Shown: in pieces, positions 48,602-57,893 of the stretch
Numbering within the stretch: the first letter of the stretch is position 1
How the letters are laid out: each line of letters starts with the position of its first letter
Source: an uncultured Verrucomicrobiales bacterium
GTDB taxonomy: Bacteria > Verrucomicrobiota > Verrucomicrobiia > Verrucomicrobiales > Akkermansiaceae
DNA: 64,000 nucleotides
Direction of reading: 5' to 3'
NCBI GenBank assembly: GCA_949373085.1
Contig: CASICJ010000047.1
Span: forward strand, 1 to 64,000
Made by a program: the position numbers and the translations under genes
Notes under the pieces: generated by a model
What the model saw: the letters and a program-made list of their open reading frames with translations, nothing else
Databases searched by the model: none
Told to the model about the DNA's origin: nothing

Positions 48602-51349
48602 TTAGTTGATGAAGCGAAAGTCGATGGTTGAGAAGAGAGCTTGAGTGAGTTGGGTCCAAGCTTCTGTTTTTTCGTCGGGGGGGAAGCTGGCGAGAAAGGT
48701 TTGAGTGGAGAGGCGTTCGCTTTCGGAGGGAGGACGGGAGAGGATGAGGAGGTAAGTATCTTCGACGGTTCCCGCCTCGGCGAGAAGTCTTTTGGCGGTG
48801 AGTTCTGACTGCTCACGTATAAAGGGGCTGTTCATGAGGAAGAGTGCCTGGGTGGGGAGGTTGGTGGTGGAACGCCGTCCCACCACAAGATTTGGATTTG
48901 GGGCGTCGAAGACCTCAAAAATAGGCAGCATGGAATTGCGAAACCATGGGACGTAGACACTACGTCGGTTAGAATCAAAACGGTAGTTGAGGTCATACTG
49001 TCCGGGATTGCGAATGGTTAGCCCGCCCTTGATCGGATCAAATTGTCCGCTGATATGAAGGGCGGTATCACGAATAGCCTCGGCTTCAAGGCGCTTACGA
49101 TGAGCTCTACCAAAGAAGCGGTTTTCAGGGTCGCTGTTGTCAGCAGTCTTCGAGGATAGCTGGTAGGTTCGACTCAGGACAATTTCTCGGATGAGTGATT
49201 TGATTGACCAATTATTTTTGGTGAACTGATTTGCAAGATGGTCGAGCAGTTTGGGGTGACTTGGCAATTCTCCCGTTTTCCCAAAGTTGTCGACGGTGCG
49301 CACGATGCCTTCACCAAGAAGATATTTCCAAATGCGATTGACCATGACTCGAGAAGTGAGCGGATGCTGAGGATCGGTGATCCACTCGGCGAGTTCAAGC
49401 CGGCCAGAATGGCCTTCCGGAATTTCGTGTGATATTCCGGCTTGGGAGGCGACGGTGAGGAAACCCCGTGGGACTTTGGCTCCTTTGTTACGGACTTGTC
49501 CGCGGATATGGACGTGCCCGTCTGCGATAGTTTCGGCTTCGGTCGCTGCCATGGTGACGGGCTGAAATTTCTTTAATTTAGCCGCGAGTGATTTGTGTCG
49601 GCTTTCCAGTTTCTTGAGATCGGTTTTAGGTTTTTGAGGGGTTATGGAATTTGGTGCGATGAAGGCTACGGCGTCAGCAATCACATGGGCGGTGGTTCTC
49701 TCGGTCGAGATGACGATGGTTGCCGGCTTTTCGCTTGAGAAGGGAAATGTTCCTACATTGGTAAATGTTTCCCAGATAGAAGCCGGCTTCGATTGGTCAA
49801 TGATGACAGTCGTTTTACCTTCGGCGTGGTGAATGGTGACAGGAACATTTTTGGCACGATTAGGGCCTGAACTGTAGGCGACCAAAACTTCATAGTCGCG
49901 AGTTTCCCCAAGAGTGGTGTTGAATTGGGCTCTTTTTTCTCCTTTGCCGGTATTTTCGTCGTGGAGGTAACTCTTGCCGACCCAAGGTTTCGTTGCGGTA
50001 GATTTCTTCCAATTTCCGGTTAGTTGCGCTTCGTTTGAATCAATGATGAGGCCAGGAAAGTTTTTTAGATCAGGTGAGCTTTTGAGGGTATTAATTTGTT
50101 TTTTGAGAGAGTCGATCGAACTCCGAAGTTGTGCGATCTCGGTGGGATTAGATATTTCGAGGGGGGTGGTAGCGAAGGAAGTGACTCCAGAGGCAGCGCT
50201 GCCTTTCCCCATGGAGCGTGTGCTTTGGAAGATCCCTGCAAGGGCGTAGTAGTCGGAAGTGGGAATAGGGTCAAATTTGTGATCATGGCAGCGGGCGCAG
50301 CCCAGAGTCATCCCGAGAAAGGTGCGACCGATGGTGTCGATTTGCTCATCGACGAATTCCATTTTGAGAAGTTCGTGATCTTGCAGTTCGTAGTTGAGTG
50401 CGCCAAGGACGAGGTAACCCGAGCCGATGAGTTGGGAGTTTCGTTGGATGGGCGACGAGTGGGGAAGGAGGTCTCCGGCGAGATGCTCGCGAACAAGTTG
50501 TTGGTAAGGCTTGTCCTTGTTGAATGAGTCGATGACGTAGTCGCGGAAACGCCAAGCATCGGGAAAGACGAGGGAGCGGCCGCCGCCAGATGATTCGGCG
50601 AAGCGGGTGATATCGAGCCAGTGGCGACCCCATCGTTCTCCAAATTCTGGACGAGCGAGGAGGTTAGCGACGATGGTTTGGAACGCTTGCGGGGACTTGT
50701 CTTGAAGAAAGGCTTTAAGTTCGTCAGGCGAAGGTGGTAGTCCGATAAGATCGAAGTAAACGCGACGGAGAAGAGAGGTTTTTGATGCGCTTCTCGTAGG
50801 AGTGATTTTTTGGGCTTCGAGTCGGGCGAGGATGAAGCGGTCGATATCGTTGTTTGGCCACCCGGTATCGCGGGGTTTTGGAATTGGGTGGGTAACGGGA
50901 GGTTGGAAGGACCAAAATTGGCGACCTTTATTGAGGTCGATTGGGGGAGTGGATTTTTTGATTTCACCTTCGCGAGGATCGGGAGCTCCCATCGCGATCC
51001 ATGATTTGAGGTGCTCGATTTCAGATTGCGGGAGCTGGTTCTTGGGGGGCATTTCTAGGTCACCAGTGGTGTGGGAAATAGCGTGGAAGAGAAGGGAGTC
51101 CTGGGGTTTTCCGGGGATAATAACTGGGCCGGAGTCGCCACCGGTTTGCCACCCGGTGCGGGAATCAAGGTAGAGGTTGCCTTTCAGCTTTTTTGCGTCG
51201 GCTGAGTGACATTCGTAACAGTGCTCCACAAAGAGAGGGCGAATGTGGGTTTCAAAATATTCAATACCCTCCGAATTGTTGGCACGGACCATCGAGCCAC
51301 TCGCGAGGAGGGCGAGAGTGATTTTCAGCTGACGTGAGTTTACAACCAT
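48602..51349 (-). CDS. PSCyt1-DUF1549-DUF1553 cytochrome with golvesin/xanthan-lyase-type insert
   Basis: This 915-residue exported protein has a signal peptide (about 1-23). PSCyt1 has CYECH at 44-48 and MPPKNQ. DUF1549 has [29 protein letters not shown] and [13 protein letters not shown] (Cys351 on). The insert at about residues 430-580 contains [35 protein letters not shown] and VIADAVAFI, the pattern of golvesin C-terminal/xanthan-lyase carbohydrate-binding-like domains. DUF1553 has [37 protein letters not shown] and [15 protein letters not shown]. Transcribed with the DUF1501 gene downstream. It diverges from the two-component system across 129 bases that contain a candidate regulator site. 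Confidence 0.88.
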   Translation of the reverse strand: MVVNSRQLKITLALLASGSMVRANNSEGIEYFETHIRPLFVEHCYECHSADAKKLKGNLYLDSRTGWQTGGDSGPVIIPGKPQDSLLFHAISHTTGDLEMPPKNQLPQSEIEHLKSWIAMGAPDPREGEIKKSTPPIDLNKGRQFWSFQPPVTHPIPKPRDTGWPNNDIDRFILARLEAQKITPTRSASKTSLLRRVYFDLIGLPPSPDELKAFLQDKSPQAFQTIVANLLARPEFGERWGRHWLDITRFAESSGGGRSLVFPDAWRFRDYVIDSFNKDKPYQQLVREHLAGDLLPHSSPIQRNSQLIGSGYLVLGALNYELQDHELLKMEFVDEQIDTIGRTFLGMTLGCARCHDHKFDPIPTSDYYALAGIFQSTRSMGKGSAASGVTSFATTPLEISNPTEIAQLRSSIDSLKKQINTLKSSPDLKNFPGLIIDSNEAQLTGNWKKSTATKPWVGKSYLHDENTGKGEKRAQFNTTLGETRDYEVLVAYSSGPNRAKNVPVTIHHAEGKTTVIIDQSKPASIWETFTNVGTFPFSSEKPATIVISTERTTAHVIADAVAFIAPNSITPQKPKTDLKKLESRHKSLAAKLKKFQPVTMAATEAETIADGHVHIRGQVRNKGAKVPRGFLTVASQAGISHEIPEGHSGRLELAEWITDPQHPLTSRVMVNRIWKYLLGEGIVRTVDNFGKTGELPSHPKLLDHLANQFTKNNWSIKSLIREIVLSRTYQLSSKTADNSDPENRFFGRAHRKRLEAEAIRDTALHISGQFDPIKGGLTIRNPGQYDLNYRFDSNRRSVYVPWFRNSMLPIFEVFDAPNPNLVVGRRSTTNLPTQALFLMNSPFIREQSELTAKRLLAEAGTVEDTYLLILSRPPSESERLSTQTFLASFPPDEKTEAWTQLTQALFSTIDFRFIN

Positions 51350-51434
51350 AGATCAAATGAAGTTGCAAAAGGTGACAAGACCAATTGAGCGGAGATTAAT
51401 TTGAGGGGGTAAATACGGAAGAATCGAGCATAAT

Positions 51435-51451
51435 TGTTCATTTTCTGTTCA
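51435..51451 (+). promoter_or_regulatory. Direct repeat candidate for OmpR-type regulator binding
   Basis: TGTTCA occurs at 51435-51440 and 51446-51451, an exact repeat with an 11-base period, in the short gap between the divergent cytochrome operon and the response regulator gene. OmpR/PhoB-type regulators typically bind direct repeats of that period. It lies 28 bases before the regulator start, so autoregulation or control of the divergent cytochrome is plausible. Chance occurrence is not excluded. Confidence 0.35.
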
Positions 51452-51478
51452 GGTTATACAGGCTAAGCTCGTGAAAAT

Positions 51479-52135
51479 ATGAGAGTGCTTGTAGTAGAGG
51501 ATCAGGACGATCTGCGTGAGGTGGTGGTGGAGACGCTGCGCGAGGAATCCTTTGCGGTAGATGAATCAGCGGATGGTGAAGAGGGTCTCTACAAGGCACT
51601 GAACTGGGATTACGACATCGTAGTCTTGGATGTGATGATGCCGGTGATGAATGGCTGGGAGGTTTTGGATGGATTACGTAAGGAGAAACAGACACCGGTC
51701 CTGATGTTAACGGCTCTCGATGAAGTATGCGATAAGGTAAAGGGCTTGAATCACGGAGCGGATGATTATCTGGCAAAACCCTTTGATCTAACTGAGTTGG
51801 TGGCACGGGTGCGAGCGGTGATGCGAAGAAAGGGCGGTGACCATTGCCCGGAGGTTACTATTGGGAAGGTTACGATCAACACGACGGCTAAGACGCTGCG
51901 GCTGGGTGATAAGGAAGTGGAAGTAACCGCGCGCGAATTTGCGATGGCGGAATTGTTAATCAAGCACCGGGACAAAGTCGTGACACGAGATTTTTTATAC
52001 GACCATCTTTTTGACGAAAATGATGAATCGATGTCAAATATGCTGGATGTTTACGTATACAAATTACGGCAAAAATTTGGGAAGAGTTTTATCAGGACGC
52101 GTCGGGGGCAGGGATATATTATTGAATCAATCTAG
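51479..52135 (+). CDS. OmpR/PhoB-family two-component response regulator
   Basis: This 218-residue cytoplasmic regulator has a receiver domain (about 1-115) with the acidic pocket VEDQDD, phospho-acceptor Asp51 in VVLDVMMPVMNGWEVL, and the conserved Lys in YLAKPFD. A winged-helix DNA-binding domain (about 125-218) has VEVTAREFAMAELLI and ends RTRRGQGYII, typical of the OmpR group. Its stop is directly followed by the start of the sensor kinase gene, so they form a cognate pair. It diverges from a DUF1549/1553 cytochrome operon, a possible target. The stimulus is unknown. Confidence 0.95.
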   Translation: MRVLVVEDQDDLREVVVETLREESFAVDESADGEEGLYKALNWDYDIVVLDVMMPVMNGWEVLDGLRKEKQTPVLMLTALDEVCDKVKGLNHGADDYLAKPFDLTELVARVRAVMRRKGGDHCPEVTIGKVTINTTAKTLRLGDKEVEVTAREFAMAELLIKHRDKVVTRDFLYDHLFDENDESMSNMLDVYVYKLRQKFGKSFIRTRRGQGYIIESI

Positions 52136-53629
52136 ATGGGCATTTTTCCACAATCGATTCGCTGGCGGATTCAGCTTTGGTATCTCCTTCTTTTGGTGGT
52201 GATCATCGCGGCGCTGTTGATGGCATTTCATCGTAATCAACGTGAGATTAGATATCAGGTTCTTGATCGTGAGCTAAGTAATCCGATCACGCGCCTTTTA
52301 CCGAATATGGAAAGACGCCCCGAGCCTCCTCCGCGGGGTCGCCGGTTATCGAGGCCGAATCTGTTGGATAACTTTGAAGATGAGTTTCGGCCAGGTCCGG
52401 AGGGTAGCGGTCGGCGCAGCCCGCGTGGGGCGAGTGGTCCCGACGCTTTGGAGCGCCGGCGGGTAAACTTGGAGGAAATGGTGGAGGAGCTTGCTGAGAA
52501 TGACATCTTTGTGATCCACTGGAGTCGGGGTGGTGAACTACGTTTTGCTTCTGCGAATTCCCCGGAAGAATTGAAGCTGTTTCCGGATGAGGTTTTTAGG
52601 GAAGGGGATCGTGCCTCGAAAAAGACGGTGCAAGGGTATCGCGAAATCATACACGCTAGTCCGAATGTCGGAATTTTAGTTTTGGGGGCTTCGGTAAAAC
52701 CGATTGAAAATTACCTTTTGAGGCTTGAAAAAAAGTTGATTGGGGTAGGGGCTTTAATTGTCGGAGGAGGATTTTTGGTAGGTTGGTTTTTGATCGGGAG
52801 ATCGCTCAAACCCATCGAGGAAATTAGTGGAGCGGCTCATCGAATTGCCGAGGGAAATCTTTCGGAGCGTATCAAGATCAGCGGAAAGGGGAGTGAATTG
52901 GGGCGGTTATCTACTGTACTTAACAAGACTTTTGAAAAGCTGGAAACTTCGTTTGAGCATCAAGTTCGGTTTACGGCGGACGCCTCTCATGAAATGCGCA
53001 CTCCGATTGCGGTGATCCTATCCAAGAGTCAATTTGCGCTCAGCAAGGAGCGGTCTCCTGAGAAGTATCAGGAGGCTTTACAAACGTGCGTTGATTCGGC
53101 GCAGCACATGCGGACCTTGACTTCAGGATTACTGGAACTTTCCAGAGTGGATTCGGGGGAATTCCATCTTCTTCCCGAGCTTGGAAATCTTGAGGGTTTG
53201 ACTTGCGAAGTTGTGAAGATGATTGAGCCGTTGGCTGATGAACGAGGAATTAAAGTCACGTGTAATCTCCAATCAACGAAGGCTGAATTTGATTCGTCTA
53301 AGATGCGTCAGGCATTACTGAATTTACTGGGTAATGCTGTTAAGTATAACCGAGAGGAAGGAGAGATAGAAGTCACTCTAAATAGGATTGGGGCGGAAAT
53401 TATTTGGTCGGTTCGAGATACTGGGCAAGGAATGGAATTGGCAATTCTAAAGCATATTTTTGAGAGGTTCTATCGAGTGGACAAAGCTCGGACTCGGACT
53501 GGGCGGAATGGAACCGGGCTTGGGCTCCCAATCACCAAGGCAATTGTGGAAGCACATGGAGGAACCATATCGGTGGAAAGCGAAGTCGGGAAAGGAACGA
53601 CTTTCCAGATTAGGCTTCCAGTCTATTGA
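52136..53629 (+). CDS. Membrane sensor histidine kinase
   Basis: This 497-residue kinase has a first membrane segment (about 14-31) and a periplasmic region of about 170 residues rich in Arg/Pro/Gly (PEPPPRGRRLSRP). A second membrane segment lies at about 201-221, followed by a HAMP domain (SLKPIEEISGAAHRIAEGNLSERI in part). The dimerisation domain has phospho-acceptor His285 in DASHEMRTP. The ATPase domain has the N box (LLGNAVKYN), G1 (VRDTGQGM), the F box (IFERFYRVD) and G2 (GTGLGLPI). It would phosphorylate the adjacent regulator. The periplasmic part resembles no ligand domain I recognise. Confidence 0.95.
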   Translation: MGIFPQSIRWRIQLWYLLLLVVIIAALLMAFHRNQREIRYQVLDRELSNPITRLLPNMERRPEPPPRGRRLSRPNLLDNFEDEFRPGPEGSGRRSPRGASGPDALERRRVNLEEMVEELAENDIFVIHWSRGGELRFASANSPEELKLFPDEVFREGDRASKKTVQGYREIIHASPNVGILVLGASVKPIENYLLRLEKKLIGVGALIVGGGFLVGWFLIGRSLKPIEEISGAAHRIAEGNLSERIKISGKGSELGRLSTVLNKTFEKLETSFEHQVRFTADASHEMRTPIAVILSKSQFALSKERSPEKYQEALQTCVDSAQHMRTLTSGLLELSRVDSGEFHLLPELGNLEGLTCEVVKMIEPLADERGIKVTCNLQSTKAEFDSSKMRQALLNLLGNAVKYNREEGEIEVTLNRIGAEIIWSVRDTGQGMELAILKHIFERFYRVDKARTRTGRNGTGLGLPITKAIVEAHGGTISVESEVGKGTTFQIRLPVY

Positions 53630-53672
53630 ATCATTCACCAAATTCGGTTTGGAGATTGATGCCGGATTTAAC

Positions 53673-54644
53673 TTATGGAGTTCGTGTCCGCCTCACTCGG
53701 TAAAAGCGGTAGGCTTCGGCCGGATCTTTGGCGTGGAAGAAAGTGATTCCACCGGGAGATACCGAGTTTTCAAAGGTTGACCCTGGCAGGTCGGCGAACC
53801 AGGTGACGAGGTCATTCGAATATTCGACTTGATCGGTCCAACCAATGGCGGTCTGCCAGTTTAAGTTGATGCCGCCCAAAGAGTCGAATTGATGTGTTAC
53901 TTCGATTCTATTCATACCGCCGGGCAATTGTGAATTGTTGTCGACAGATTGGATACTGAGATCGGCCACAAGGAGAAAGTTATCGCCATAATTATATGGG
54001 GCAAGAGAGGCAAGTTCCCACTCGAAGGCGAGGAAGCCGAAGTCAAGAGGAGTGTTTGTGTTTGAGAATTGGGCGTTCTCGAAAATGGGAATTTCATCGA
54101 TAGATGCAGACCAGACATTTTCTTCAAGGTCGACAGTGGCGACGAGGTTGAAAAGCTCCCCTAGGGTAAAATCAAACAGAGTATCAAACTGGTTAGTATC
54201 ACTGACGCGCCAGATTCCAAATTGTGAGTTAGGAGTGTCTGGACTTTCATTGTCAAAACGGATGGAGGCAAGGCGATCTCCGTCTGCATTATAGATACTA
54301 AAATAAAAGTCGTCCCGCCGATCGTTAGTGGAATCCTCAATGCCAATAAGGGTATCGATTTCTACGACAGGTTTATCACTCGCGATGTGGTCATATTCAA
54401 GGTCGAGTGCGATAAAAGTAAATCTAGATGTGGGCTGTGCGAAGCCAAGGGTCGCGGTTTTTAGAAGAGAGGGGAGAACATTTTCATCGATAGCTTGAGC
54501 GCCTGATGTAATATCGTTTGAAATCCAACCATCATTCCCAGACCAATTATTGGCGCCCGCGGGAAAATTGTCGAAGTCAGTGTCATAAAGGATCTCGCCT
54601 TGAATAGTGTGAATCAAGAAAAGAAGAGGGAGAAATGTTTTCAC
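53673..54644 (-). CDS. Secreted protein of unknown function with verrucomicrobial C-terminal domain
   Basis: This 323-residue protein has a signal peptide (about 1-16). Residues 18-220 look like a beta-rich, concanavalin-like module: LYDTDFDNFPAG at the start, TFIALDLEYDHIASDKPVV and FGIWRVSDTNQFDTLF within. The C-terminal 70 residues (INLNWQTAIGWTDQVEYSNDLVTW and a final YRFYRVRR) match a short domain common at the ends of surface or secreted verrucomicrobial proteins. No catalytic motif is visible. It converges on the histidine kinase gene with 43 bases between. A role in surface display or glycan binding is a guess. Confidence 0.72.
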   Translation of the reverse strand: MKTFLPLLFLIHTIQGEILYDTDFDNFPAGANNWSGNDGWISNDITSGAQAIDENVLPSLLKTATLGFAQPTSRFTFIALDLEYDHIASDKPVVEIDTLIGIEDSTNDRRDDFYFSIYNADGDRLASIRFDNESPDTPNSQFGIWRVSDTNQFDTLFDFTLGELFNLVATVDLEENVWSASIDEIPIFENAQFSNTNTPLDFGFLAFEWELASLAPYNYGDNFLLVADLSIQSVDNNSQLPGGMNRIEVTHQFDSLGGINLNWQTAIGWTDQVEYSNDLVTWFADLPGSTFENSVSPGGITFFHAKDPAEAYRFYRVRRTRTP

Positions 54645-54730
54645 GGGATGAGTGGCGTGTCTAAGGGATGAGCGTGATAAGTCTAACCGTTAAGCAAGGA
54701 ATATTATCAGAACATCAGTCGTAACAACAC

Positions 54731-54755
54731 AAAAAAAGCAGCCTTGTGAGGCTGC
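54731..54755 (-). terminator. Rho-independent terminator after EF-hand gene
   Basis: On the minus strand GCAGCC-TCACAA-GGCTGC is followed by seven T residues. It lies about 140 bases downstream of the EF-hand gene stop and would end that transcript. Confidence 0.75.
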
Positions 54756-54893
54756 CTCCGTTGGTGTCATTAATCATCAAATGATCCCTGAGCCTAGAAG
54801 CTTACGAATAAGCGCAAGCGAGATTTCCACGGTCTTCATTATTTTCGTCAGAATATGGGGTTGTCATCTTTCGTCGCTAGCTGAGTCGGAATT

Positions 54894-55385
54894 CTAGTTA
54901 TTTGAATCAGGTTTTGCCGGCGAGCTGTGGTCACGAAGGCGCATGTTAAATTCCTCAAGATTCACCTCGCCGCTATTGTCTGCATCTAGACGCGCAAAGA
55001 GGGAAGTAAGCCGCTCTTCGGGCATGTTCTGAAAAGCCTTTAGATCCGTCATCTCTGTGAGAGAAAGAACCCCATCATCACCAGCGATCTCGGTAAATTT
55101 TTCAGCGCGCTTGGCGATGATTCTTTTTCGAAGTAACTCGCGCTGATCCAAGGAGATTTTTCCGTCACCATCAATGTCGATCTTAGCACGTCCTCCAGCC
55201 CGCGCTGCCTGACGCTCTTCTTTGATCGCCTGACGCTCTTCTTCATCGATCGAGCCGTCTTCGTTCACATCATACTTCGCAAGAAATTCTGGGAGAGTCC
55301 CGTCTCCGAATGATTTAGCGTTATGATTCGCCATCACAGCACTTATTAGTAAGCTGCTGGTCATTGATATTATTTTTAGATTCAT
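54894..55385 (-). CDS. Exported EF-hand calcium-binding protein
   Basis: This 163-residue protein has a signal peptide (about 1-19). It has three recognisable EF-hand loops: DVNEDGSIDEEE, DIDGDGKISLDQ and DADNSGEVNLEE. A degenerate loop (AGDDGVLSLTE) sits between the second and third. It would bind calcium in the periplasm or outside. Such proteins are common in Planctomycetota and Verrucomicrobiota, and roles are rarely known. It lies 35 bases after the LTxxQ-like gene and is probably co-transcribed with it, ending at the terminator at 54731. Confidence 0.85.
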   Translation of the reverse strand: MNLKIISMTSSLLISAVMANHNAKSFGDGTLPEFLAKYDVNEDGSIDEEERQAIKEERQAARAGGRAKIDIDGDGKISLDQRELLRKRIIAKRAEKFTEIAGDDGVLSLTEMTDLKAFQNMPEERLTSLFARLDADNSGEVNLEEFNMRLRDHSSPAKPDSNN

Positions 55386-55420
55386 CTTCTTAAAGTTGGC
55401 GAAAATCCTATTCGAAAAAA

Positions 55421-56128
55421 TTATTGATCAAGTAAATCGAATAGATTCCCGCCGGAGTGGCTTGAGGAGCCGCCATCTCCGACAGCACTTTCAGCGGCTA
55501 TCCGAAGTCCACCAGAAGGGTGGTCAGCTGGAACCATTTCGCCATTGCTGATAGCAGTATCGAGGTCGCTTTCAAGCTGCCCCACCACTTCTACCCACCA
55601 AGCTTCATGATCAGCGGCATCTTCTAGGAACGCTTCCTGTTGTGAGGAGTCGAGAAATGACGAAATATTTTGCTCTAGGTCATAATCTGAATTTACAGAG
55701 GTAATGGCCTGATTGTTCACCTTGATGGAGGGATGAGTTTGGTCGTGATAGGCAACGAGGACAGGGAAGATCTCGCGTTGCTGTTCTCGTGTTAGCCCGT
55801 AGTTTCTCGAATATTGATCTAGCTGTTCTTGGGTATCACGCTGTATCTGTGACAAGATTTGGTCGACTCGAGCCAACTTCTTAGAGTTTAAGTGTGTGGT
55901 CGCTGATTTCTCGATGGAAAGGGTGTTGTTGTCATGTCGCGATGATTTAATCCTAGTGCGAGTAGTGGATTCACGTGCGCTTTTGCGCAAAACATTGAAT
56001 GTGCCCGCTGGATCACCAGCGGAGACGGGCTGAGATCTTCCATTGGCCCGGTCGAATGAGCTCATGAAGACCATCGTAGCTGCCACTATGAAGAGAGTGG
56101 CAGCTAAAATGAAAGAAGATCGCGACAT
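55421..56128 (-). CDS. Membrane-anchored LTxxQ/Spy-like hypothetical protein
   Basis: This 235-residue protein has an N-terminal signal/anchor (about 5-23) and a Ser/Arg-rich linker. A predicted helical region (about 85-205) contains LTREQQREIFPVLVAYHDQ (from residue 112) and a second repeat-like segment LDSSQQEAFLEDAADHEAWW. The paired L-[ST]-x-x-Q pattern resembles the Spy/CpxP/CnrX group of periplasmic chaperones and metal sensors, although the match is loose. The C-terminus is Gly/Ser-rich (GDGGSSSHSGGN). A candidate ECF-type promoter precedes it at 56216-56243. The function is unknown. Confidence 0.65.
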   Translation of the reverse strand: MSRSSFILAATLFIVAATMVFMSSFDRANGRSQPVSAGDPAGTFNVLRKSARESTTRTRIKSSRHDNNTLSIEKSATTHLNSKKLARVDQILSQIQRDTQEQLDQYSRNYGLTREQQREIFPVLVAYHDQTHPSIKVNNQAITSVNSDYDLEQNISSFLDSSQQEAFLEDAADHEAWWVEVVGQLESDLDTAISNGEMVPADHPSGGLRIAAESAVGDGGSSSHSGGNLFDLLDQ

Positions 56129-56215
56129 TATTTTTAGGCTTCCGTTATAGGCTAATTACGTCTGAAACGCTAGCTCTTAAATCGCTGGGGGGCCCTAAAA
56201 GCTGTTATATGTAGA

Positions 56216-56243
56216 GAGACGAAGCGATTTGAAGTTTGGTTAC
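56216..56243 (-). promoter_or_regulatory. Candidate ECF sigma promoter
   Basis: Reading minus, GTAACC is followed after 16 bases by CGTCTC, the AAC / CGTC pattern typical of ECF sigma promoters. It would start transcription about 80 bases before the LTxxQ-like gene at 56128, and the ECF sigma gene is about 1 kb upstream on the same strand. The rest of the 297-base gap (56129-56425) shows no gene I can support. Confidence 0.4.
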
Positions 56244-56425
56244 AAAAAATTATTATTTTTCCGCGGTGAGGTTAAGCCAACTAAAAATTGAGACTCGCAG
56301 AGCAAGAGATAAGGATCTTGGAGAAAATGGTTTTTTTTGGTTCATTTGCCTATGTCGTGAACACCAGATCGAAAAAGAAAGAATATTTCAGGATGTCTCA
56401 TATTTCATAAAATACTGTGTATGAG

Positions 56426-56836
56426 TCATTTAAAACGAAGTTTAATAGTCCGTTGTAACTTGTTTCGATCTTTTTTGATTTTTTCCTGCTGATCGGGTTC
56501 TAGGTGGGGAATGAGACGGTCATGAAGCGCCAAAATGACGCGGTAGTGGTCCTCAATCGCTGCTTCTTGGTTTTTAGTAATTTCAAGTGAGGTCGCCTGA
56601 ATCTCGCCCAAAATCTTTTCGCGTTGTTGATTAGATAGCTCAAGGCGGCTTCCAAGGCTCTCCATGGTTTGCTTTTCCCAAGTGATACTATCGTGTTCGG
56701 AGCCAATAGCATTTGGGTTTTCGGTTTCTTGGCGCCCTTCCTTTTCTCCAATGAGGAAGCCCACGCCGCCTCCACAAACAAAGATGACGAGAAGCGCGAA
56801 GATGATGGTTAGATAGTCGCGAAGTTTAGGTTTCAT
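56426..56836 (-). CDS. Spy/CpxP/CnrX-like periplasmic sensor protein
   Basis: This 136-residue protein has one N-terminal membrane segment (about 8-30, with the Gly-rich CGGGVGFLIG) and a highly helical, charged periplasmic part. LELSNQQREKIL and LEPDQQEKIKKD are two LTxxQ-like repeats, as in CpxP, Spy and CnrX. In the cnr system CnrX binds metal outside the membrane and controls an anti-sigma factor. Here the gene lies directly after the small membrane protein (ATGA overlap) and the ECF sigma gene, so a sensor role is the best inference. The ligand is not evident; histidines are few. Confidence 0.68.
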   Translation of the reverse strand: MKPKLRDYLTIIFALLVIFVCGGGVGFLIGEKEGRQETENPNAIGSEHDSITWEKQTMESLGSRLELSNQQREKILGEIQATSLEITKNQEAAIEDHYRVILALHDRLIPHLEPDQQEKIKKDRNKLQRTIKLRFK

Positions 56837-57108
56837 AGGGTCTCGGGGGCAGCTGGGGGTTCGGTTGGAATGATTGGCTTGGGTAAGGAAGAGTCATCTC
56901 GAAGAAGAAAGAAAATAAGGAAGATCAGACCGGCAAGGATGGCGGAGAGGATGGACCACTTACGCCAGGTGAGGGCTAGGAAGAGCGACTGCACACTTTC
57001 GCGCAGGGCTTTAACGCTGATTTTGAAGTTGGGCTCCGACTGCTCCTCAACGGGTGCGGTTTTTGCCGCATCGACAAGTCGCTTCCAAGGGTCGTTGTTG
57101 TCATTCAT
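56833..57108 (-). CDS. Small single-pass membrane protein, putative anti-sigma factor
   Basis: The ATG at 57108, next to the sigma stop, gives 91 residues; a TTG at 57126 would add six. The N-terminal part (about 1-50) is polar and charged (PWKRLVDAAKTAPVEEQSEP) and presumably cytoplasmic. One strong membrane segment follows at about 51-69 (KWSILSAILAGLIFLIFFLL), then a short proline-rich tail. The position between an ECF sigma gene and a CnrX-like gene, and the topology, match CnrY-type anti-sigma factors. No sequence motif proves the function. Confidence 0.62.
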   Translation of the reverse strand: MNDNNDPWKRLVDAAKTAPVEEQSEPNFKISVKALRESVQSLFLALTWRKWSILSAILAGLIFLIFFLLRDDSSLPKPIIPTEPPAAPETL

Positions 57109-57109
57109 A

Positions 57110-57691
57110 TCACTGATTTGGTTCAAGTTTTTTGAGCTGCTCGCTAAGTTTACGTCGGGCTCTCATGGCAGTGACTTTAATCTTCGAGGCTCCCCAGCCA
57201 GTTAGATTACAGGCATCTTGCACGCTCCGTTCCTCGAGGTCGAGGAGGCGAATGACGATTTGTTCCCGCGGGTTAAGAGTGGCGATGAGCTGATCAAGAA
57301 GTTCGCGCATAGAAGCGAGACTTTCTTTGCTGTCAACGGTTTGGCTGCTAAGGTTTTGCTCGACAATTTGAGCCTGCGTTTCGCCAAGATCCGAGTAGCT
57401 CATCAAAGGGCGGCTCTTAATTCGGCGGAGCCAATCATAGCAGGTGTTGATGGTCAGCCGAGAAACCCAATGGGTAAAGGGTTGGTGGCCAGCGAATTGA
57501 TCGAGTTTGAGAAAGATTTTAGTGAAGGCCTCTTGGGCAATGTCCTCGTGGTCGGTATTTCGGCGGACTTGATTACGAATAATTTTTGAGACGAGTGGAT
57601 TAAGAATGTGAACCATTTCGTGCCATGCTTTTTCGTCGCCTGTCCGGATACGGGCGAGCAACTCAGAAGATACCGTGATCGGTTCATCCAT
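57110..57691 (-). CDS. ECF RNA polymerase sigma factor
   Basis: This 193-residue protein has region 2 at about 15-90 (VRRNTDHEDIAQEAFTKIF, FTHWVSRLTINTCYDWLRR) and region 4 at about 130-190 (LNPREQIVIRLLDLEERSVQDAC and a helix-turn-helix ending KIKVTAMRARRKL). The linker between them is short, with no region 3, as in the ECF family. It leads a minus-strand cluster with a small membrane protein and a Spy/CnrX-like protein, suggesting membrane-controlled activity. The start is the ATG at 57691. A weak promoter-like match lies about 200 bases upstream. Confidence 0.92.
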   Translation of the reverse strand: MDEPITVSSELLARIRTGDEKAWHEMVHILNPLVSKIIRNQVRRNTDHEDIAQEAFTKIFLKLDQFAGHQPFTHWVSRLTINTCYDWLRRIKSRPLMSYSDLGETQAQIVEQNLSSQTVDSKESLASMRELLDQLIATLNPREQIVIRLLDLEERSVQDACNLTGWGASKIKVTAMRARRKLSEQLKKLEPNQ

Positions 57692-57893
57692 GGAGAAAAT
57701 GAAGTGATTGATGTGGGGTGGTGACCGGATAAAGAAAAGACCGGTGCTTTATTGAGAAATTTAGGTAGGTATCGAGCGCGCCACTTATTTCTCGCTGGTC
57801 TCGAACAGAAACCAAAAGTTCTTTGAAGTGGAAGGGCTTTTGAGACCAAATTTTCTACCTAATGAATAAACATGATGTCGCTGTTAGAATCAA

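Noticed and set aside
48556-48816. Upstream extension of the DUF1501 frame
   Set aside because: It overlaps the 3' part of the cytochrome gene, is Ser/Pro-rich, and would bury the Tat signal inside the protein.
50308-50967. 219-codon minus-strand open frame
   Set aside because: It overlaps the DUF1549 part of the cytochrome at 48602 in another frame and is Ser/Pro/Lys-rich without motifs.
56236-56424. 62-codon plus-strand frame
   Set aside because: It lies in the gap between two minus-strand genes, overlaps the candidate promoter, and has no recognisable features.
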